Shown here: one piece after another, positions 11,673 through 20,238 of the stretch
How positions within the stretch are numbered: the first letter of the stretch is position 1
How the letters are laid out: every line of letters begins with the position of its first letter
NCBI GenBank assembly: GCA_027624045.1
Contig: JAQBUE010000006.1
Span: forward strand, 1 to 57,552
From: Acidobacteriota bacterium
Lineage (GTDB): Bacteria > Acidobacteriota > Terriglobia > Bryobacterales > UBA6623
Direction: 5' to 3'
DNA length: 57,552 nucleotides
Position numbers and translations under genes: made by a program
The notes under the pieces: model-generated
The model's input: the letters and a program-made list of their open reading frames with translations, nothing else
The model's database searches: none
Told to the model about the DNA's origin: nothing

Positions 11673-12833
11673 ATGCGAACCGCTCTGATTCCGCTGATCC
11701 TTCTCACCCTTGGGACACTCTCCGGGGCCGAGGTTATCATCGTCGAAGAAATTGTCGCCAAAGTGAACGGCGACGTCGTTACTCGAACCGAGTACACGTC
11801 GGCGATCGACGAGACCAAACTGGCCGTCGGGGCCAGCCCTGAACTCAACGATGAGCAAAAGAAGGAGCGCATCGAAACGGCTGAGCGCGAGACGCTCCGC
11901 AATCTGATCGACGAGTTGCTGCTGTTCCAAAAGGGAACCGATCTCGAGTACAACATCGAAACTCAAGTCTTGCGGCAACGCGATTCGGTCATGAAGCAGT
12001 ACAACCTGAATACCATCGAGGAGTTCGAGGCCTGGGCCGCCGAGCGCTTTGACATGCCGATCGAAGACTTGATGGACCAGATGCGCCGCAACGTCATGTC
12101 CAACACGGTGCTGCAGCAGGAAGTCGGCCCGCGCATTGTCATTCCCCAAGAAGAGATGGAAAAGTACTACCAGGAGCACAAGGCGACCTTCATCCGAAAG
12201 GAGGGCGTTCAGCTCAGCCAGATCGTCATCCTGAAGGGCAAGGAAGGCGAGACCGACGAGGAAGCCAAGACGCGCGCCGAACAGGTGCGGGACCGCGTTC
12301 ACCGCGGCGAGCCCTTCGCCGAAATGGCCAAAAGGTTCTCCGACGATAAGCAGACCGCCGAGCGTGGCGGGGCCTTGGGCCTTTACGAAAGAGGGATGTT
12401 GCGGAAGGAGTTCGAGGATCTGGTGTTTAACAATAATCCCGGCTTCATCACCGATCTGCTCGACGTTCCCACCGGCTATCTCATGTTGAAGGTCGAGCAG
12501 CGCTTTGAGGAAGGCCAAGCCGAGTTCGCCGATGTGGAGGAAGACATCCGGGCCCGGCTTTCCGGTCCCCTTTGGACTCCGGCCGTCCGCAGCTTCCTCA
12601 GCGAACTTCGCCAGGAAGCCTACATTGAGATTCGCCCCGGCTATGTGGATGTCGGCGCGGTCGCCGGCATGAACACCGATTGGAGCGATCCCGCCAAGCT
12701 GACGCCGGTGATCACGACCAAGGAAGAGTTGCTGCGCAGAAAGAAGAATCCCAAGATCCTGTGGATGATTCCCGTACCCGGCGGCGGCGGGGATGTTGAA
12801 GAACCGGGTGGGGGCATTGTCCTCAGCCGCTGA
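11673..12833 (+). CDS. Exported PpiC/SurA-type peptidyl-prolyl isomerase
   Basis: Predicted periplasmic folding factor of 386 aa. A signal peptide (MRTALIPLILLTLGTLSGA) is followed by a SurA-like N-domain (VEEIVAKVNGDVVTRTE). Helices rich in Glu/Arg come next, and a parvulin domain spans about residues 180-285 (VQLSQIVIL, MAKRFSDDKQTAERGG, LGLYERGML). The C-terminal 80 residues are family-variable. SurA-type proteins chaperone outer-membrane proteins, which fits a genome with secretins and OmpA-like proteins. A TTG two codons before the ATG also keeps the frame open; the ATG is preferred although no clear ribosome site is visible. Its 3' end overlaps the next gene by 41 bp. Confidence 0.88.
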   Translation: MRTALIPLILLTLGTLSGAEVIIVEEIVAKVNGDVVTRTEYTSAIDETKLAVGASPELNDEQKKERIETAERETLRNLIDELLLFQKGTDLEYNIETQVLRQRDSVMKQYNLNTIEEFEAWAAERFDMPIEDLMDQMRRNVMSNTVLQQEVGPRIVIPQEEMEKYYQEHKATFIRKEGVQLSQIVILKGKEGETDEEAKTRAEQVRDRVHRGEPFAEMAKRFSDDKQTAERGGALGLYERGMLRKEFEDLVFNNNPGFITDLLDVPTGYLMLKVEQRFEEGQAEFADVEEDIRARLSGPLWTPAVRSFLSELRQEAYIEIRPGYVDVGAVAGMNTDWSDPAKLTPVITTKEELLRRKKNPKILWMIPVPGGGGDVEEPGGGIVLSR

Positions 12834-13953
12834 TCGGCCTACCGCGCCGATCCTCAAGACACGCTACGTCTCCGATCTCCAGCCGGATGAGACGGTGACC
12901 TCTTGCTTCCTCGTCCATACCAAAGACGTTCGTCTCAAGAAATCCGGCGACCCCTACCTCTCCCTCGTTCTCTCTGACCGCACCGGCCAACTCGAGGCCA
13001 AGATGTGGGACGGCATCGCGGAGGTTGTCGACACGTTCGAGCGCGATGACTTCGTAAAGGCCGAAGGACTCGTCCAGATGTATCGCGACCGTCCCCAGAT
13101 AACCATCCGCCGTATCCGCCGCCTTGATGATTCCGATGTCGATATCAGCCAGTATCTTCCCCACACCGAACGCGACATCGGCGAGATGTGGGCGGAACTG
13201 AACGCCGCCGTCGCGTCACTCGAAAATCCTCACTTGAAGCAACTGCTTGAGAGTTTCCTCGCTGATGACGAAATCGCCGAGCGCTTCAAGGTCGCACCGG
13301 CGGCGAAGACCATGCATCACGCGTTTGTCGGCGGCCTGCTCGAGCACGTTACGTCGCTGCTGCGCCTAGCGCGGCTGACGGCCGGTAATTATGATTTCGT
13401 CGACGTCGATCTTGTCACGGCCGGCGTTGTGCTGCATGACATGGGGAAGATCTACGAACTGAGCTACAAGAGGACCTTCGGTTACACCGATGAAGGGCAG
13501 TTGCTGGGCCACATGATCATCGTCCTGCGGATGCTCGACCGTAAGTGCGCCGGGTTTCCCGACTTTCCGCCGCGGCTTAAGACACTCCTCGAACACCTGA
13601 TCCTCAGTCATCACGGGCATTACGAGTTCGGATCACCGAAACTTCCGATGTTTCCCGAGGCCCTGCTGCTGCACTACATCGACGACCTCGACTCGAAGCT
13701 CGAAAGCATGCGGGCCTCGATCTCGGGTGAGCTGCTCGGCGAGGATGGCTGGACCCGATATAATCCCGCGCTTGAGCGGCGATTGCTGAAGAAAGACGAC
13801 TTCCTGGCGGGGCCGAAAGCCGCGCCGACCCCGGCGCCGCCGAAGCAGGCTGCCGGTCAACGCGACCAGAGCGGACCCGGTCCTCAGCCGCGCAGCTTGT
13901 TTGGCGAAAAACTGCGTGGCGCGCTCGGTAAGGGCGACGCGGATCAGCAGTAA
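12793..13953 (+). CDS. YhaM-like OB-fold/HD-domain 3'-5' exoribonuclease
   Basis: Probable nuclease of the YhaM (CBF1) family, 386 aa against about 314 in Bacillus. An N-terminal OB fold (about 25-110) has LSLVLSDRTGQLEAKMWDG. The HD phosphohydrolase domain (about 160-315) shows His ligands in MHHAFVGGLLEH, the HD pair in VVLHDMGK, and ILSHHGHYEFGSP, all intact. A C-terminal tail of about 70 residues, rich in Pro/Ala/Gly/Gln, is extra. The ATG at 12793 lies inside the ppiC-like gene, giving a 41-bp overlap; a Gly-rich GGCGGGG precedes it. A later TTG (12817) is an alternative start. Co-transcription with the gene upstream is very likely. Confidence 0.86.
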   Translation: MLKNRVGALSSAADRPTAPILKTRYVSDLQPDETVTSCFLVHTKDVRLKKSGDPYLSLVLSDRTGQLEAKMWDGIAEVVDTFERDDFVKAEGLVQMYRDRPQITIRRIRRLDDSDVDISQYLPHTERDIGEMWAELNAAVASLENPHLKQLLESFLADDEIAERFKVAPAAKTMHHAFVGGLLEHVTSLLRLARLTAGNYDFVDVDLVTAGVVLHDMGKIYELSYKRTFGYTDEGQLLGHMIIVLRMLDRKCAGFPDFPPRLKTLLEHLILSHHGHYEFGSPKLPMFPEALLLHYIDDLDSKLESMRASISGELLGEDGWTRYNPALERRLLKKDDFLAGPKAAPTPAPPKQAAGQRDQSGPGPQPRSLFGEKLRGALGKGDADQQ

Positions 13954-13960
13954 CCGGTTC

Positions 13961-14368
13961 ATGTCCGACGTAAGCAACAACACCGAGCCCGCGGCCACCA
14001 GACGGCCTTCCCCGCTCGAGTTGCAGGCGCTCAAGGCGCTGTGGACGCTCGGCAGCGGGACAGTCGCCGATGTGCGCGACGCGCTGGAACCGGAGCGCGA
14101 GCTCGCCTACACGACGGTTCTCACTCTGCTCGATCGGCTCGAAGCGAAGGGTGCCGTACAGCGTCGAAAGAAAGGCCGGGGGTATGTCTACCGTCCCGAA
14201 CTAAGTCGCGAAGCGGCTTTGGAGCGCGCTCTTGAGCGCCTTGCTTCGGATTTCTTTCAAGGCTCACGCGAGCAGCTGTCGGCCTATCTGCAAGATGGTT
14301 CAGGGCGCGAGCCCAGCTACTCAGCACGTTCTTTAGAGAGCACCGGGCTCGACTCAGCCCTGCTCTGA
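13961..14368 (+). CDS. BlaI/MecI/CopY-family transcriptional repressor
   Basis: Winged-helix repressor of 135 aa. The DNA-binding domain covers about residues 18-90: PSPLELQALKALWTLGSGTVADV, then AYTTVLTLLDRLEAKGAV (recognition helix) and the wing RRKKGRGYVYRP. The C-terminal dimerisation helices follow. Family members usually pair with a BlaR1/MecR1-type membrane metalloprotease that relieves repression. None is adjacent here, so this is an orphan whose inducer cannot be read. It starts 7 bp after the YhaM-like gene and its 3' end overlaps the convergent eboF stop by 15 bp. The open frame extends 20 codons upstream, inside the previous gene; the ATG at 13961 fits homology better. Confidence 0.88.
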   Translation: MSDVSNNTEPAATRRPSPLELQALKALWTLGSGTVADVRDALEPERELAYTTVLTLLDRLEAKGAVQRRKKGRGYVYRPELSREAALERALERLASDFFQGSREQLSAYLQDGSGREPSYSARSLESTGLDSALL

Positions 14369-15745
14369 TTCACGGCCGAACAGGTGTTCCAGGATCACAT
14401 CTCGAACGCCGGCAGCCGGAAGCTCTTCCTGGTCGCTCGCTAGTTCCGTCTTCGTGATCAGCACCGGCCTTCGTTCGCGAGGCTGCTCAACCCTGCCATG
14501 GGATCCCTTTACCAGTGACGGATCGAGTGGAATCACATCCAGTAAGGTTCGGAAACCGAGGCGCCGCTTGAGAAGCTTCCAGCCAATGGCCGCCCGCGGC
14601 ATCCGAATCGAAGGGTCGATAAAGAGTTCGGCCGGGTCATAACCCGGCTTGCGGTGGATGTCAACGGTCCGCGCGAAGTCGGGCGCGCGTGCGTCGTCGA
14701 GCCAGTAATCGTAGCTGAACCATCGCCCGCTTTCGGCAACGGCCACCAAGTCTCCCGAGCGGGCGTGATCCAGGCCGAGTCGAGCTTGCCCGGCGCGATC
14801 CAGCACCTGCTCGACGCCGGGAAGCCCGCGGCACAGATCCGCGTAGCGCTGAACGTGGTCGGGTTTCTTGACGTAGATGTGCGCCACTTGGTGATCGGCA
14901 ACGGCAAACGCGCCCGATGCACCGGCATCGAGTAGTTCCAATCCCTGCTCCTCGCGCACCCGCAACGCGCCTTCTTCCCGCAAGGCGCGATTGATCCGCA
15001 CCACTTCGTCAACCGGCTCAATGCCGTATTCGCTGACCAGGGCGACCCTGACTCCTTCGCCCTCGAAGAAGTCGATCAGATCGCCGGCGACCGCATCGAT
15101 CTCCGCGGCGGCTTCACCAACTCCGGGATCATCCGGGCCGAACTTCTGCAACGCATAGTCGAGATGAGGAAGATAGACGAGCGACAGGGTGGGTTGATGC
15201 CGTTCAAAAATCAGCCGCGCCGCTTGCGCGATCCAGCGGCTCGATTCGATGGACGCGCCCGGTCCCCAGAACTGGAACAGCGGAAACGTCCCCAGCCGCT
15301 CCTGAAGCTCGTCGCGCAACTCGGGAGGCTCGCTGTAGCAGTCAGGGATTTTCCGCCCGTCGGCTTTATAGATCGGCCGCGGCGTCACTGAATAGTCGGC
15401 TGACGAATACATGTTGTACCACCAGTAGATATTCGCCGTGGTCACCGCCGGGTCGCGCCGCCGAGCAGTCTCCCAGACTTTCTCGCCTTGAACTAGATGA
15501 TTGGACTGCTTCCAGAATTGGACCTCCGCCAAGTCCCGGTCGTACCAGCCGTTTCCGACGATACCGTGCCGATTCGGGGCACGCCCCGTCAGCATGCTTG
15601 ACTGCACGCTGCAGGTGACGGCCGGCGTCGGGGGCAGGATAGTCCGGGTTGTTGCCGTGCGGGCAAAAAATGCCAGACGAGGTGTGCGGTCTAGTATCCA
15701 CCGATTGAGACCGACGACCAGTAGAACAGCGGTGCGATGCGCCAT
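14354..15745 (-). CDS. eboF: EboF-like alkaline phosphatase superfamily protein
   Basis: Last gene of the ebo operon, 463 aa, alkaline-phosphatase/nucleotide-pyrophosphatase fold. The nucleophile region PPTPAVTCSVQSSMLTGR is followed by NRHGIVGNGWYDRD. Later metal-site strands appear as VYLPHLDYALQKFGPDD, VSEYGI (in place of the usual SDHG) and VADHQVAHIYV. There is no signal peptide, so it acts in the cytosol or at the inner membrane face. Known ebo loci encode a protein of this fold as EboF; its substrate is not established, and a phosphoester on an isoprenoid or sugar-phosphate intermediate is only an inference. It begins 4 bp after eboC and converges with the BlaI-type gene, overlapping by 15 bp. 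Confidence 0.78.
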   Translation of the reverse strand: MAHRTAVLLVVGLNRWILDRTPRLAFFARTATTRTILPPTPAVTCSVQSSMLTGRAPNRHGIVGNGWYDRDLAEVQFWKQSNHLVQGEKVWETARRRDPAVTTANIYWWYNMYSSADYSVTPRPIYKADGRKIPDCYSEPPELRDELQERLGTFPLFQFWGPGASIESSRWIAQAARLIFERHQPTLSLVYLPHLDYALQKFGPDDPGVGEAAAEIDAVAGDLIDFFEGEGVRVALVSEYGIEPVDEVVRINRALREEGALRVREEQGLELLDAGASGAFAVADHQVAHIYVKKPDHVQRYADLCRGLPGVEQVLDRAGQARLGLDHARSGDLVAVAESGRWFSYDYWLDDARAPDFARTVDIHRKPGYDPAELFIDPSIRMPRAAIGWKLLKRRLGFRTLLDVIPLDPSLVKGSHGRVEQPRERRPVLITKTELASDQEELPAAGVRDVILEHLFGRESEQG

Positions 15746-15749
15746 CGCG

Positions 15750-16679
15750 TCAGGTTCCCATGAAGCGGCGCTGCAACAGCAGCGTCAGCACGAAACAGAC
15801 CAGCGCGACGCCCGCCAGCACAAGGTTGCCCACAAAGCTCAGGTAGAAGACATCTATCAAGCAGAAACCGCTGAGCCAAATGTGAACCGCTTGTTTCGTC
15901 TCGGGAGGGATTCGAAACACCTTCACGACGGCCCGCGCCTGCCACACTACCACCAGTATTCCTACTACGCCGGCGATCACGGCTGCACTTGCTGTCATCC
16001 AAACGCCCGGCACCAAAACAATCAACGGTATTCCGGCCGCAACCCAGCGGCCGCTATCCATGTCATTCCGGTTCTCCGAGCGGGCGACGATCGTAAACGC
16101 CGTCGTATAGGCTGTCAGTGTTACAACGAACCACAGCGGTTTACCCACCACGAGTGTCCCTGCCACGGCAACAGCTGCCGTCAAATACACCATCCCGCGT
16201 GCGGCCCCCATCAGCAGAACGCTCGGGGCGAAGCGCTTGTGCAGAAAATCGTAGGCGGCGATAATTCCCACCAAGACCATCCCCATCCCAACAGCCACTT
16301 GGCTGATCGAGGCCAAGACAACCAAGCCCAGACAAAAAGTGAATGCGGCGAGCCGGTAAGCCTGCCCTACCGAAAGCCGTCCCGAGGGTATCGGCCGCTC
16401 CGGTCGCTCGACTCGGTCCGCTTCCACGTCAACGGCGTCGTTCAGGGCCATGCCGCCCAAATATAAGAAAGCAATGGCAACCGCGCAAGGAAGGGCCGAC
16501 TCGATCGGGATATGCCCGTTGCCCGCCCCCAGGGCGGCCCCGACCAGAACGTTTGAGAAAACGGACGGCAGGTTTGAGATCCGCAGCATCTCGATGTACG
16601 CCCCCACGCGGGTTCGCGCGGTGTTCGAAATCCGCGCGACCACGTTGGTGTCGGGGTTTGTATCGAGGGAATCGCTCAT
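15750..16679 (-). CDS. eboC: EboC-like UbiA-family prenyltransferase
   Basis: Integral membrane prenyltransferase of 309 aa with about eight to nine transmembrane helices. The first Asp-rich motif is clear (LNDAVDVEADRVERPERPIP), including the RPxRPIPSG stretch shared by UbiA-fold enzymes; the second is reduced to YDFLHKR. UbiA proteins transfer an isoprenyl chain to an acceptor in the membrane. In ebo loci the acceptor is unknown, and a lipid-linked cyclitol or sugar phosphate made by EboD is an attractive inference. The ATG at 16679 overlaps the eboE stop as ATGA; the frame is open 54 codons upstream inside eboE but is not used in this reading. Confidence 0.82.
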   Translation of the reverse strand: MSDSLDTNPDTNVVARISNTARTRVGAYIEMLRISNLPSVFSNVLVGAALGAGNGHIPIESALPCAVAIAFLYLGGMALNDAVDVEADRVERPERPIPSGRLSVGQAYRLAAFTFCLGLVVLASISQVAVGMGMVLVGIIAAYDFLHKRFAPSVLLMGAARGMVYLTAAVAVAGTLVVGKPLWFVVTLTAYTTAFTIVARSENRNDMDSGRWVAAGIPLIVLVPGVWMTASAAVIAGVVGILVVVWQARAVVKVFRIPPETKQAVHIWLSGFCLIDVFYLSFVGNLVLAGVALVCFVLTLLLQRRFMGT

Positions 16680-17869
16680 GCCGTGGAAGGAACGAGAAAG
16701 CGCTGCCGAAGCCAGGTTACCTCGTGGGCGATGCCGACCGCCAATTCGTCCACGCGAAGTTCGGATGGTAACACGCTCCAAGCGTACGTCTCGGCTTCGA
16801 AATGGCGCACCGCCGAAAATTGCTGCACGGCCGCCAGGCACTCAGCTACTTGCTGCTGCGTGGTCTCCAGTAGTCCGAAGCTCGCAAGGTAGAGCGGCAC
16901 GTGAAAATGGATGCGCCACTCGCCTGCCGGCTCCCCGGCCGTGTCTTGGGAAAGTAGCGCCGGCAAGTCGTCATGAAAAGTCTGCTCGCCGCTGGTGCCG
17001 CGTATGACCGTCTGGTGCAGGTAGCGGTCTTCGGCGAACTCGCCGAGTTGCCGCATCATTTCCTTTCGGCCGGCGCCATCGAGTAAATCGAACCGCGCCC
17101 GCACGGCGCAGGAAATCTGCACCTTTCCAACCTCGATTCCCGCGCGCGCATAGTTCTCAAAAGCGATCCTGTCGGGTTCAAACATAACTGCGCTGTGGCA
17201 GATGTCGTGACACACGCGCAGATGCCGCCGGATCCGGCCGGCGTTCCCGTCACCGAGCAGATGCTGCTCGAAGAACTCTACGACGTCCGACGACTTGTCG
17301 AGATAACAGCCGGGCTCCGGCTCCAGGTCCACGTGAATCAGCTGGCCTTGCTCGTCTTCGATGCGGGCAAGCTCGTCGGCCAGATCCCGCAGCTGCCCGG
17401 CGGCTCGCTCCACGCCTGAAGCGTCGGCCGCTATTGAAGCGCGCCAGCCGACCGGTAACGTCGAGATGCTGCCCTCCGCCCCCGCGGGGCGAAGTGTTGC
17501 CTGGATTCGCGCCAGGTCCAGCGTGTATCGCAGCCGTTCCGGGTCCCGCCAATCCGGCTCGTAGACCCGATACTTCACTTCGCGGCCGTGAAAATCGCCG
17601 TACGGGAAGCCGTTCAATGTAAACGCTTCCAGTCCCCGCTCCCACAGCCAATCCCGGAAACGCGCAAGTTCCTCAGGCTCGGCGAGCAGGTCTCGCGCCG
17701 CCCGTGCCGCAAGCCATAGACCGACGCCCATCGGCTCATTCGGGCTTACGCGAGCCTTGACCGCCAGCGTGTGCTGCTCCAGATTCTTGACGGTTTCCGG
17801 CAAGCTCGCCCCGGCATGAACGTTGGTGCAATAGCCAAGAATCGTCCCTGGCCCGAAAACGTCACGCAT
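16676..17869 (-). CDS. eboE: EboE-like xylose isomerase-type TIM barrel
   Basis: Putative metal-dependent sugar isomerase or epimerase-like TIM barrel, 397 aa, matching the EboE component of ebo clusters. It opens with GPGTILGYCTNVHAGASL, a conserved family start. Candidate metal ligands are the Glu in HVDLEPEPGC, the His residues of VCHDICHS, HFHVPLYL and the Glu in EAETYAWSVLP. This ligand spacing recalls the AP-endonuclease-2/xylose-isomerase fold, but no substrate is known. Translation starts at ATG 17869, eight bases inside the end of eboB, with AAGG upstream, and ends in an ATGA overlap with eboC. Continuous overlaps suggest coupled synthesis. Confidence 0.83.
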   Translation of the reverse strand: MRDVFGPGTILGYCTNVHAGASLPETVKNLEQHTLAVKARVSPNEPMGVGLWLAARAARDLLAEPEELARFRDWLWERGLEAFTLNGFPYGDFHGREVKYRVYEPDWRDPERLRYTLDLARIQATLRPAGAEGSISTLPVGWRASIAADASGVERAAGQLRDLADELARIEDEQGQLIHVDLEPEPGCYLDKSSDVVEFFEQHLLGDGNAGRIRRHLRVCHDICHSAVMFEPDRIAFENYARAGIEVGKVQISCAVRARFDLLDGAGRKEMMRQLGEFAEDRYLHQTVIRGTSGEQTFHDDLPALLSQDTAGEPAGEWRIHFHVPLYLASFGLLETTQQQVAECLAAVQQFSAVRHFEAETYAWSVLPSELRVDELAVGIAHEVTWLRQRFLVPSTA

Positions 17870-18671
17870 CTCGAACCTTGAACTTCGCGCACTGCCCCAG
17901 AAACGTCAGCGGGTTGCGGAAGGATATCTTGTCGAACAACTCAGGACCGTGGCCCCGCCGTTTCAGCTCGATCCCCGTTCGCGGAACGGTCATCGGATCA
18001 CTGTGGCCCCAGTCACCCGCCGAATTTACCCACAGGCGCTCGTTACCGTAGGTTTCGATGATGTCCACGGCCCGCTGCACCGTACATTTTGAGTTCGGAT
18101 AGAGCGTCATCCCGGCCCAAAAGCCTTCATCGAGCACCATGCCCACGGTGTGCTCTTCGACATGGTCGATCAGCACCCGGCCCGGATCAATCTTGCCGTT
18201 CCGCTTGATCGCATCGATTGTGATGCGTGTCCCCTTGCGCTTGTCTTCGAGGTGGGGGGTGTGGACGAGAATCAACTGCTCATGCTCGGCGGCCAACGCA
18301 ATCTGTTCCTCGAGAATCGTCAGTTCGTTGCGCGTATTCTTGTTCAGGCCGATCTCGCCCACGCCCAACACGTTGTCTTCATCGAGAAACTCGGGGATGA
18401 TCTCGATCACGTCACGCGCCAGGGCGAGATCCTCCGCCTCTTTCGGGTTCATGCAGATCCACGTGTAGTGCTCGATTCCGTACTGCGCGGCGCGTTTGGG
18501 CTCGAACCCGGTGAGCAGCCGGAAGTAATCATAAAACCCTTGCGCCGACGAGCGGTCGTAGCCCGCCCAAAACGCCGGCTCGGTGATTGCTACGCAGCCG
18601 GCTTCAGCCATCCGCTGATAGTCGTCCGTGGTCCGCGAGACCATGTGGATATGTGGATCGATGTACCTCAA
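17862..18671 (-). CDS. eboB: EboB-like TatD-family metallohydrolase
   Basis: TatD-type amidohydrolase-fold protein of 269 aa, the EboB component. Metal-site residues are visible in order: HIH at residues 7-9 (DPHIHM), Glu in VLGVGEIGLN, His in LVHTPH, His in LIDHVEEHT and Asp in SAGDWGHSDP. TatD proteins are nucleases or phosphoesterases; the ebo member's substrate is unknown. The start is a TTG that overlaps the TGA of the preceding small gene (TTGA), with GGAG about eight bases upstream. Because the conserved RYIDPHIHM begins at once, no alternative start is plausible. It overlaps eboE by eight bases. Confidence 0.84.
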   Translation of the reverse strand: MRYIDPHIHMVSRTTDDYQRMAEAGCVAITEPAFWAGYDRSSAQGFYDYFRLLTGFEPKRAAQYGIEHYTWICMNPKEAEDLALARDVIEIIPEFLDEDNVLGVGEIGLNKNTRNELTILEEQIALAAEHEQLILVHTPHLEDKRKGTRITIDAIKRNGKIDPGRVLIDHVEEHTVGMVLDEGFWAGMTLYPNSKCTVQRAVDIIETYGNERLWVNSAGDWGHSDPMTVPRTGIELKRRGHGPELFDKISFRNPLTFLGQCAKFKVRDA

Positions 18672-18961
18672 GACTTCGGCTCCGTGCCGGACTTGCCGGC
18701 GTACGCCCCGGCCGCGCCTTTTCCGGGCGCCGCGGCAATCGGATCGAGCGATGGGTCGCTCAAAGCATCGAGAACCCGCTCAGCCCGTTTGCCCGCGCCA
18801 TCGGTGAGTATGCCCAGGGCTTCGACCATAGCCAGAAGCCGGTAGTCATCGCCGGTCCCCGCGGGCCGCGCCCGCTCGACGCGGTCGAGAAAAGCCGCAA
18901 TGTCGATCATCTTGGCGCGATGTTCTAAAAAATACTGATTGATGACCTCTTCGCGGGTCAT
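18668..18961 (-). CDS. Small conserved-looking protein in the eboA position
   Basis: A 97-residue cytosolic protein between eboD and eboB. The first 70 residues are predicted helical (MTREEVINQYFLEHRAKMID, AAFLDRVERA, LLAMVEALGILTDGAGKRAE), ending with a SDPSLDPIAAA segment and an Ala/Gly-rich tail. Its position suggests EboA, but cyanobacterial EboA proteins are, from memory, more than twice as long, so homology is not claimed. An ATG nine codons upstream (18988) is also possible; the chosen start fits the helical core better and neither has a good ribosome site. The TGA overlaps the TTG of eboB, implying coupled translation and a role in the same pathway. Confidence 0.7.
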   Translation of the reverse strand: MTREEVINQYFLEHRAKMIDIAAFLDRVERARPAGTGDDYRLLAMVEALGILTDGAGKRAERVLDALSDPSLDPIAAAPGKGAAGAYAGKSGTEPKS

Positions 18962-19043
18962 CGGACAAGTGTACGAAGGGCTGCCCATGGCAACATCAGT
19001 TTACTTCAGGTTGCTTAGGTTGGGAATGATATGACGCGCTCTG

Positions 19044-20213
19044 CTATCCTCGTTGCGCTAGGTGTTCGATCGACTCCCGTACGCATCCGGCCTCGATTTC
19101 GTGGATGTCGACCGAGTTACCAATGCCCCGCAACATCGCCAGCGTCAACACTCCGCCCAGATGCTCACAAAATTCATCGAGCCCTGCCAGCAGCGTGTCG
19201 CTGTCGGCCATCGCATCGTTATAAAGCCGGAACCCTAATGCCGAAAGACAGTGCAGCACTCGATCACCCTGCGGCGGATCGAGCAAACCAATCTTGACCG
19301 AGTAAGTCGTATCGAGCGCGAGCCCGATCGCAACAGCTTCACCATGCCGCAGCCGGAAATCGGTCATCTGTTCCAGCTTGTGCGCCGCCCAGTGCCCGAA
19401 ATCGAGCGGCCGGGCCGAGATAAGTTCGAACGGATCTCCGCCGTCAGTGATATGCCGCAAGTGCAATTCGGCCGACTCGCGGATCACAGGCAGGGCGGCC
19501 ATGTCGTCGCGCCTCTGAATCCTCGTGGCCGCCTTCTCAATCGACTCAAATAGCGCCGCGTCTTTCACCAAACCGACTTTCACGGCTTCGGCGAAACCGC
19601 AACGCCAATCACGATCCGATAGCGTCGAGAGGAACGTTTCGTCATTCATAACGGCCCACGGCGGGCTGAACGTCCCCAGGTAGTTCTTCTTGCCGAACGC
19701 GTTGATTCCGTTCTTCACTCCGACGCCGGAGTCAGCCTGTGACAGTGTCGTTGTGGGCAGCCGCACGAGCCGCACCCCGCGATGCGCGATGGCTGCCGCG
19801 TAACCAACGACGTCGAGAACGGCGCCGCCGCCTACGGCAATGACAAATGACTGGCGGTCAATCTTCGCGTCGTGAATCGCTCGCAACACCTGTTCCAGCA
19901 CCGCCGGGTCGTTCTTCGTTTCCTCTCCTCCCGGCAAGGTCTCGATTGACGGGACTTCCCAGCCATGCGCGCCTGCGTACACGCGGGCCGCCGTCAAGAT
20001 GCCCGGCCAAGCTTCACTGACCGCCCGGTCAAAGAACACGACGGCTCGGGGCGCGCGGTCCGTTCCCTCCCGGACAACCTCGTCAAGGGTGTGATTCTCG
20101 GGAGCGAAAGCGTCCCGCGTGAAGTGCAGCCGGTGGACGAACGGTACGGAGAACGGCGCTTGGATGCCGCGGAATTCCTCTTGCACAGGGTGGAGACGAA
20201 CGGATGTTGGCAC
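19044..20213 (-). CDS. eboD: EboD-like sugar-phosphate cyclase (3-dehydroquinate synthase family)
   Basis: First gene of the ebo operon, 389 aa. It shares the 3-dehydroquinate synthase fold: NAD-site segments GGEETKN and VIAVGGGAVLDVVGYAAA, then RLPTTTLSQADSGVGVKNGI with FGKKNYLGTF. Zn ligands are the Glu in GFAEAVKVGL and the His residues of DFGHWAAHKLE and RHGEAVAIG. The VKNGIN...FGKKN stretch departs from the KTGVN of AroB, so a different cyclase reaction on a sugar phosphate is likely. The start is GTG with AGAAGG four to five bases upstream. A TATAAT box lies about 45 bases upstream. It is separated from the next gene by 55-82 bp. Confidence 0.84.
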   Translation of the reverse strand: MPTSVRLHPVQEEFRGIQAPFSVPFVHRLHFTRDAFAPENHTLDEVVREGTDRAPRAVVFFDRAVSEAWPGILTAARVYAGAHGWEVPSIETLPGGEETKNDPAVLEQVLRAIHDAKIDRQSFVIAVGGGAVLDVVGYAAAIAHRGVRLVRLPTTTLSQADSGVGVKNGINAFGKKNYLGTFSPPWAVMNDETFLSTLSDRDWRCGFAEAVKVGLVKDAALFESIEKAATRIQRRDDMAALPVIRESAELHLRHITDGGDPFELISARPLDFGHWAAHKLEQMTDFRLRHGEAVAIGLALDTTYSVKIGLLDPPQGDRVLHCLSALGFRLYNDAMADSDTLLAGLDEFCEHLGGVLTLAMLRGIGNSVDIHEIEAGCVRESIEHLAQRG

Positions 20214-20238
20214 CGGACCTTCTTCAACGTCTGGGAAA

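Noticed and set aside
11562..12857. 431-codon minus-strand open frame over the prolyl isomerase gene.
   Set aside because: The plus strand encodes a clear signal peptide, SurA-like and parvulin domain; the opposite frame has no recognisable motif.
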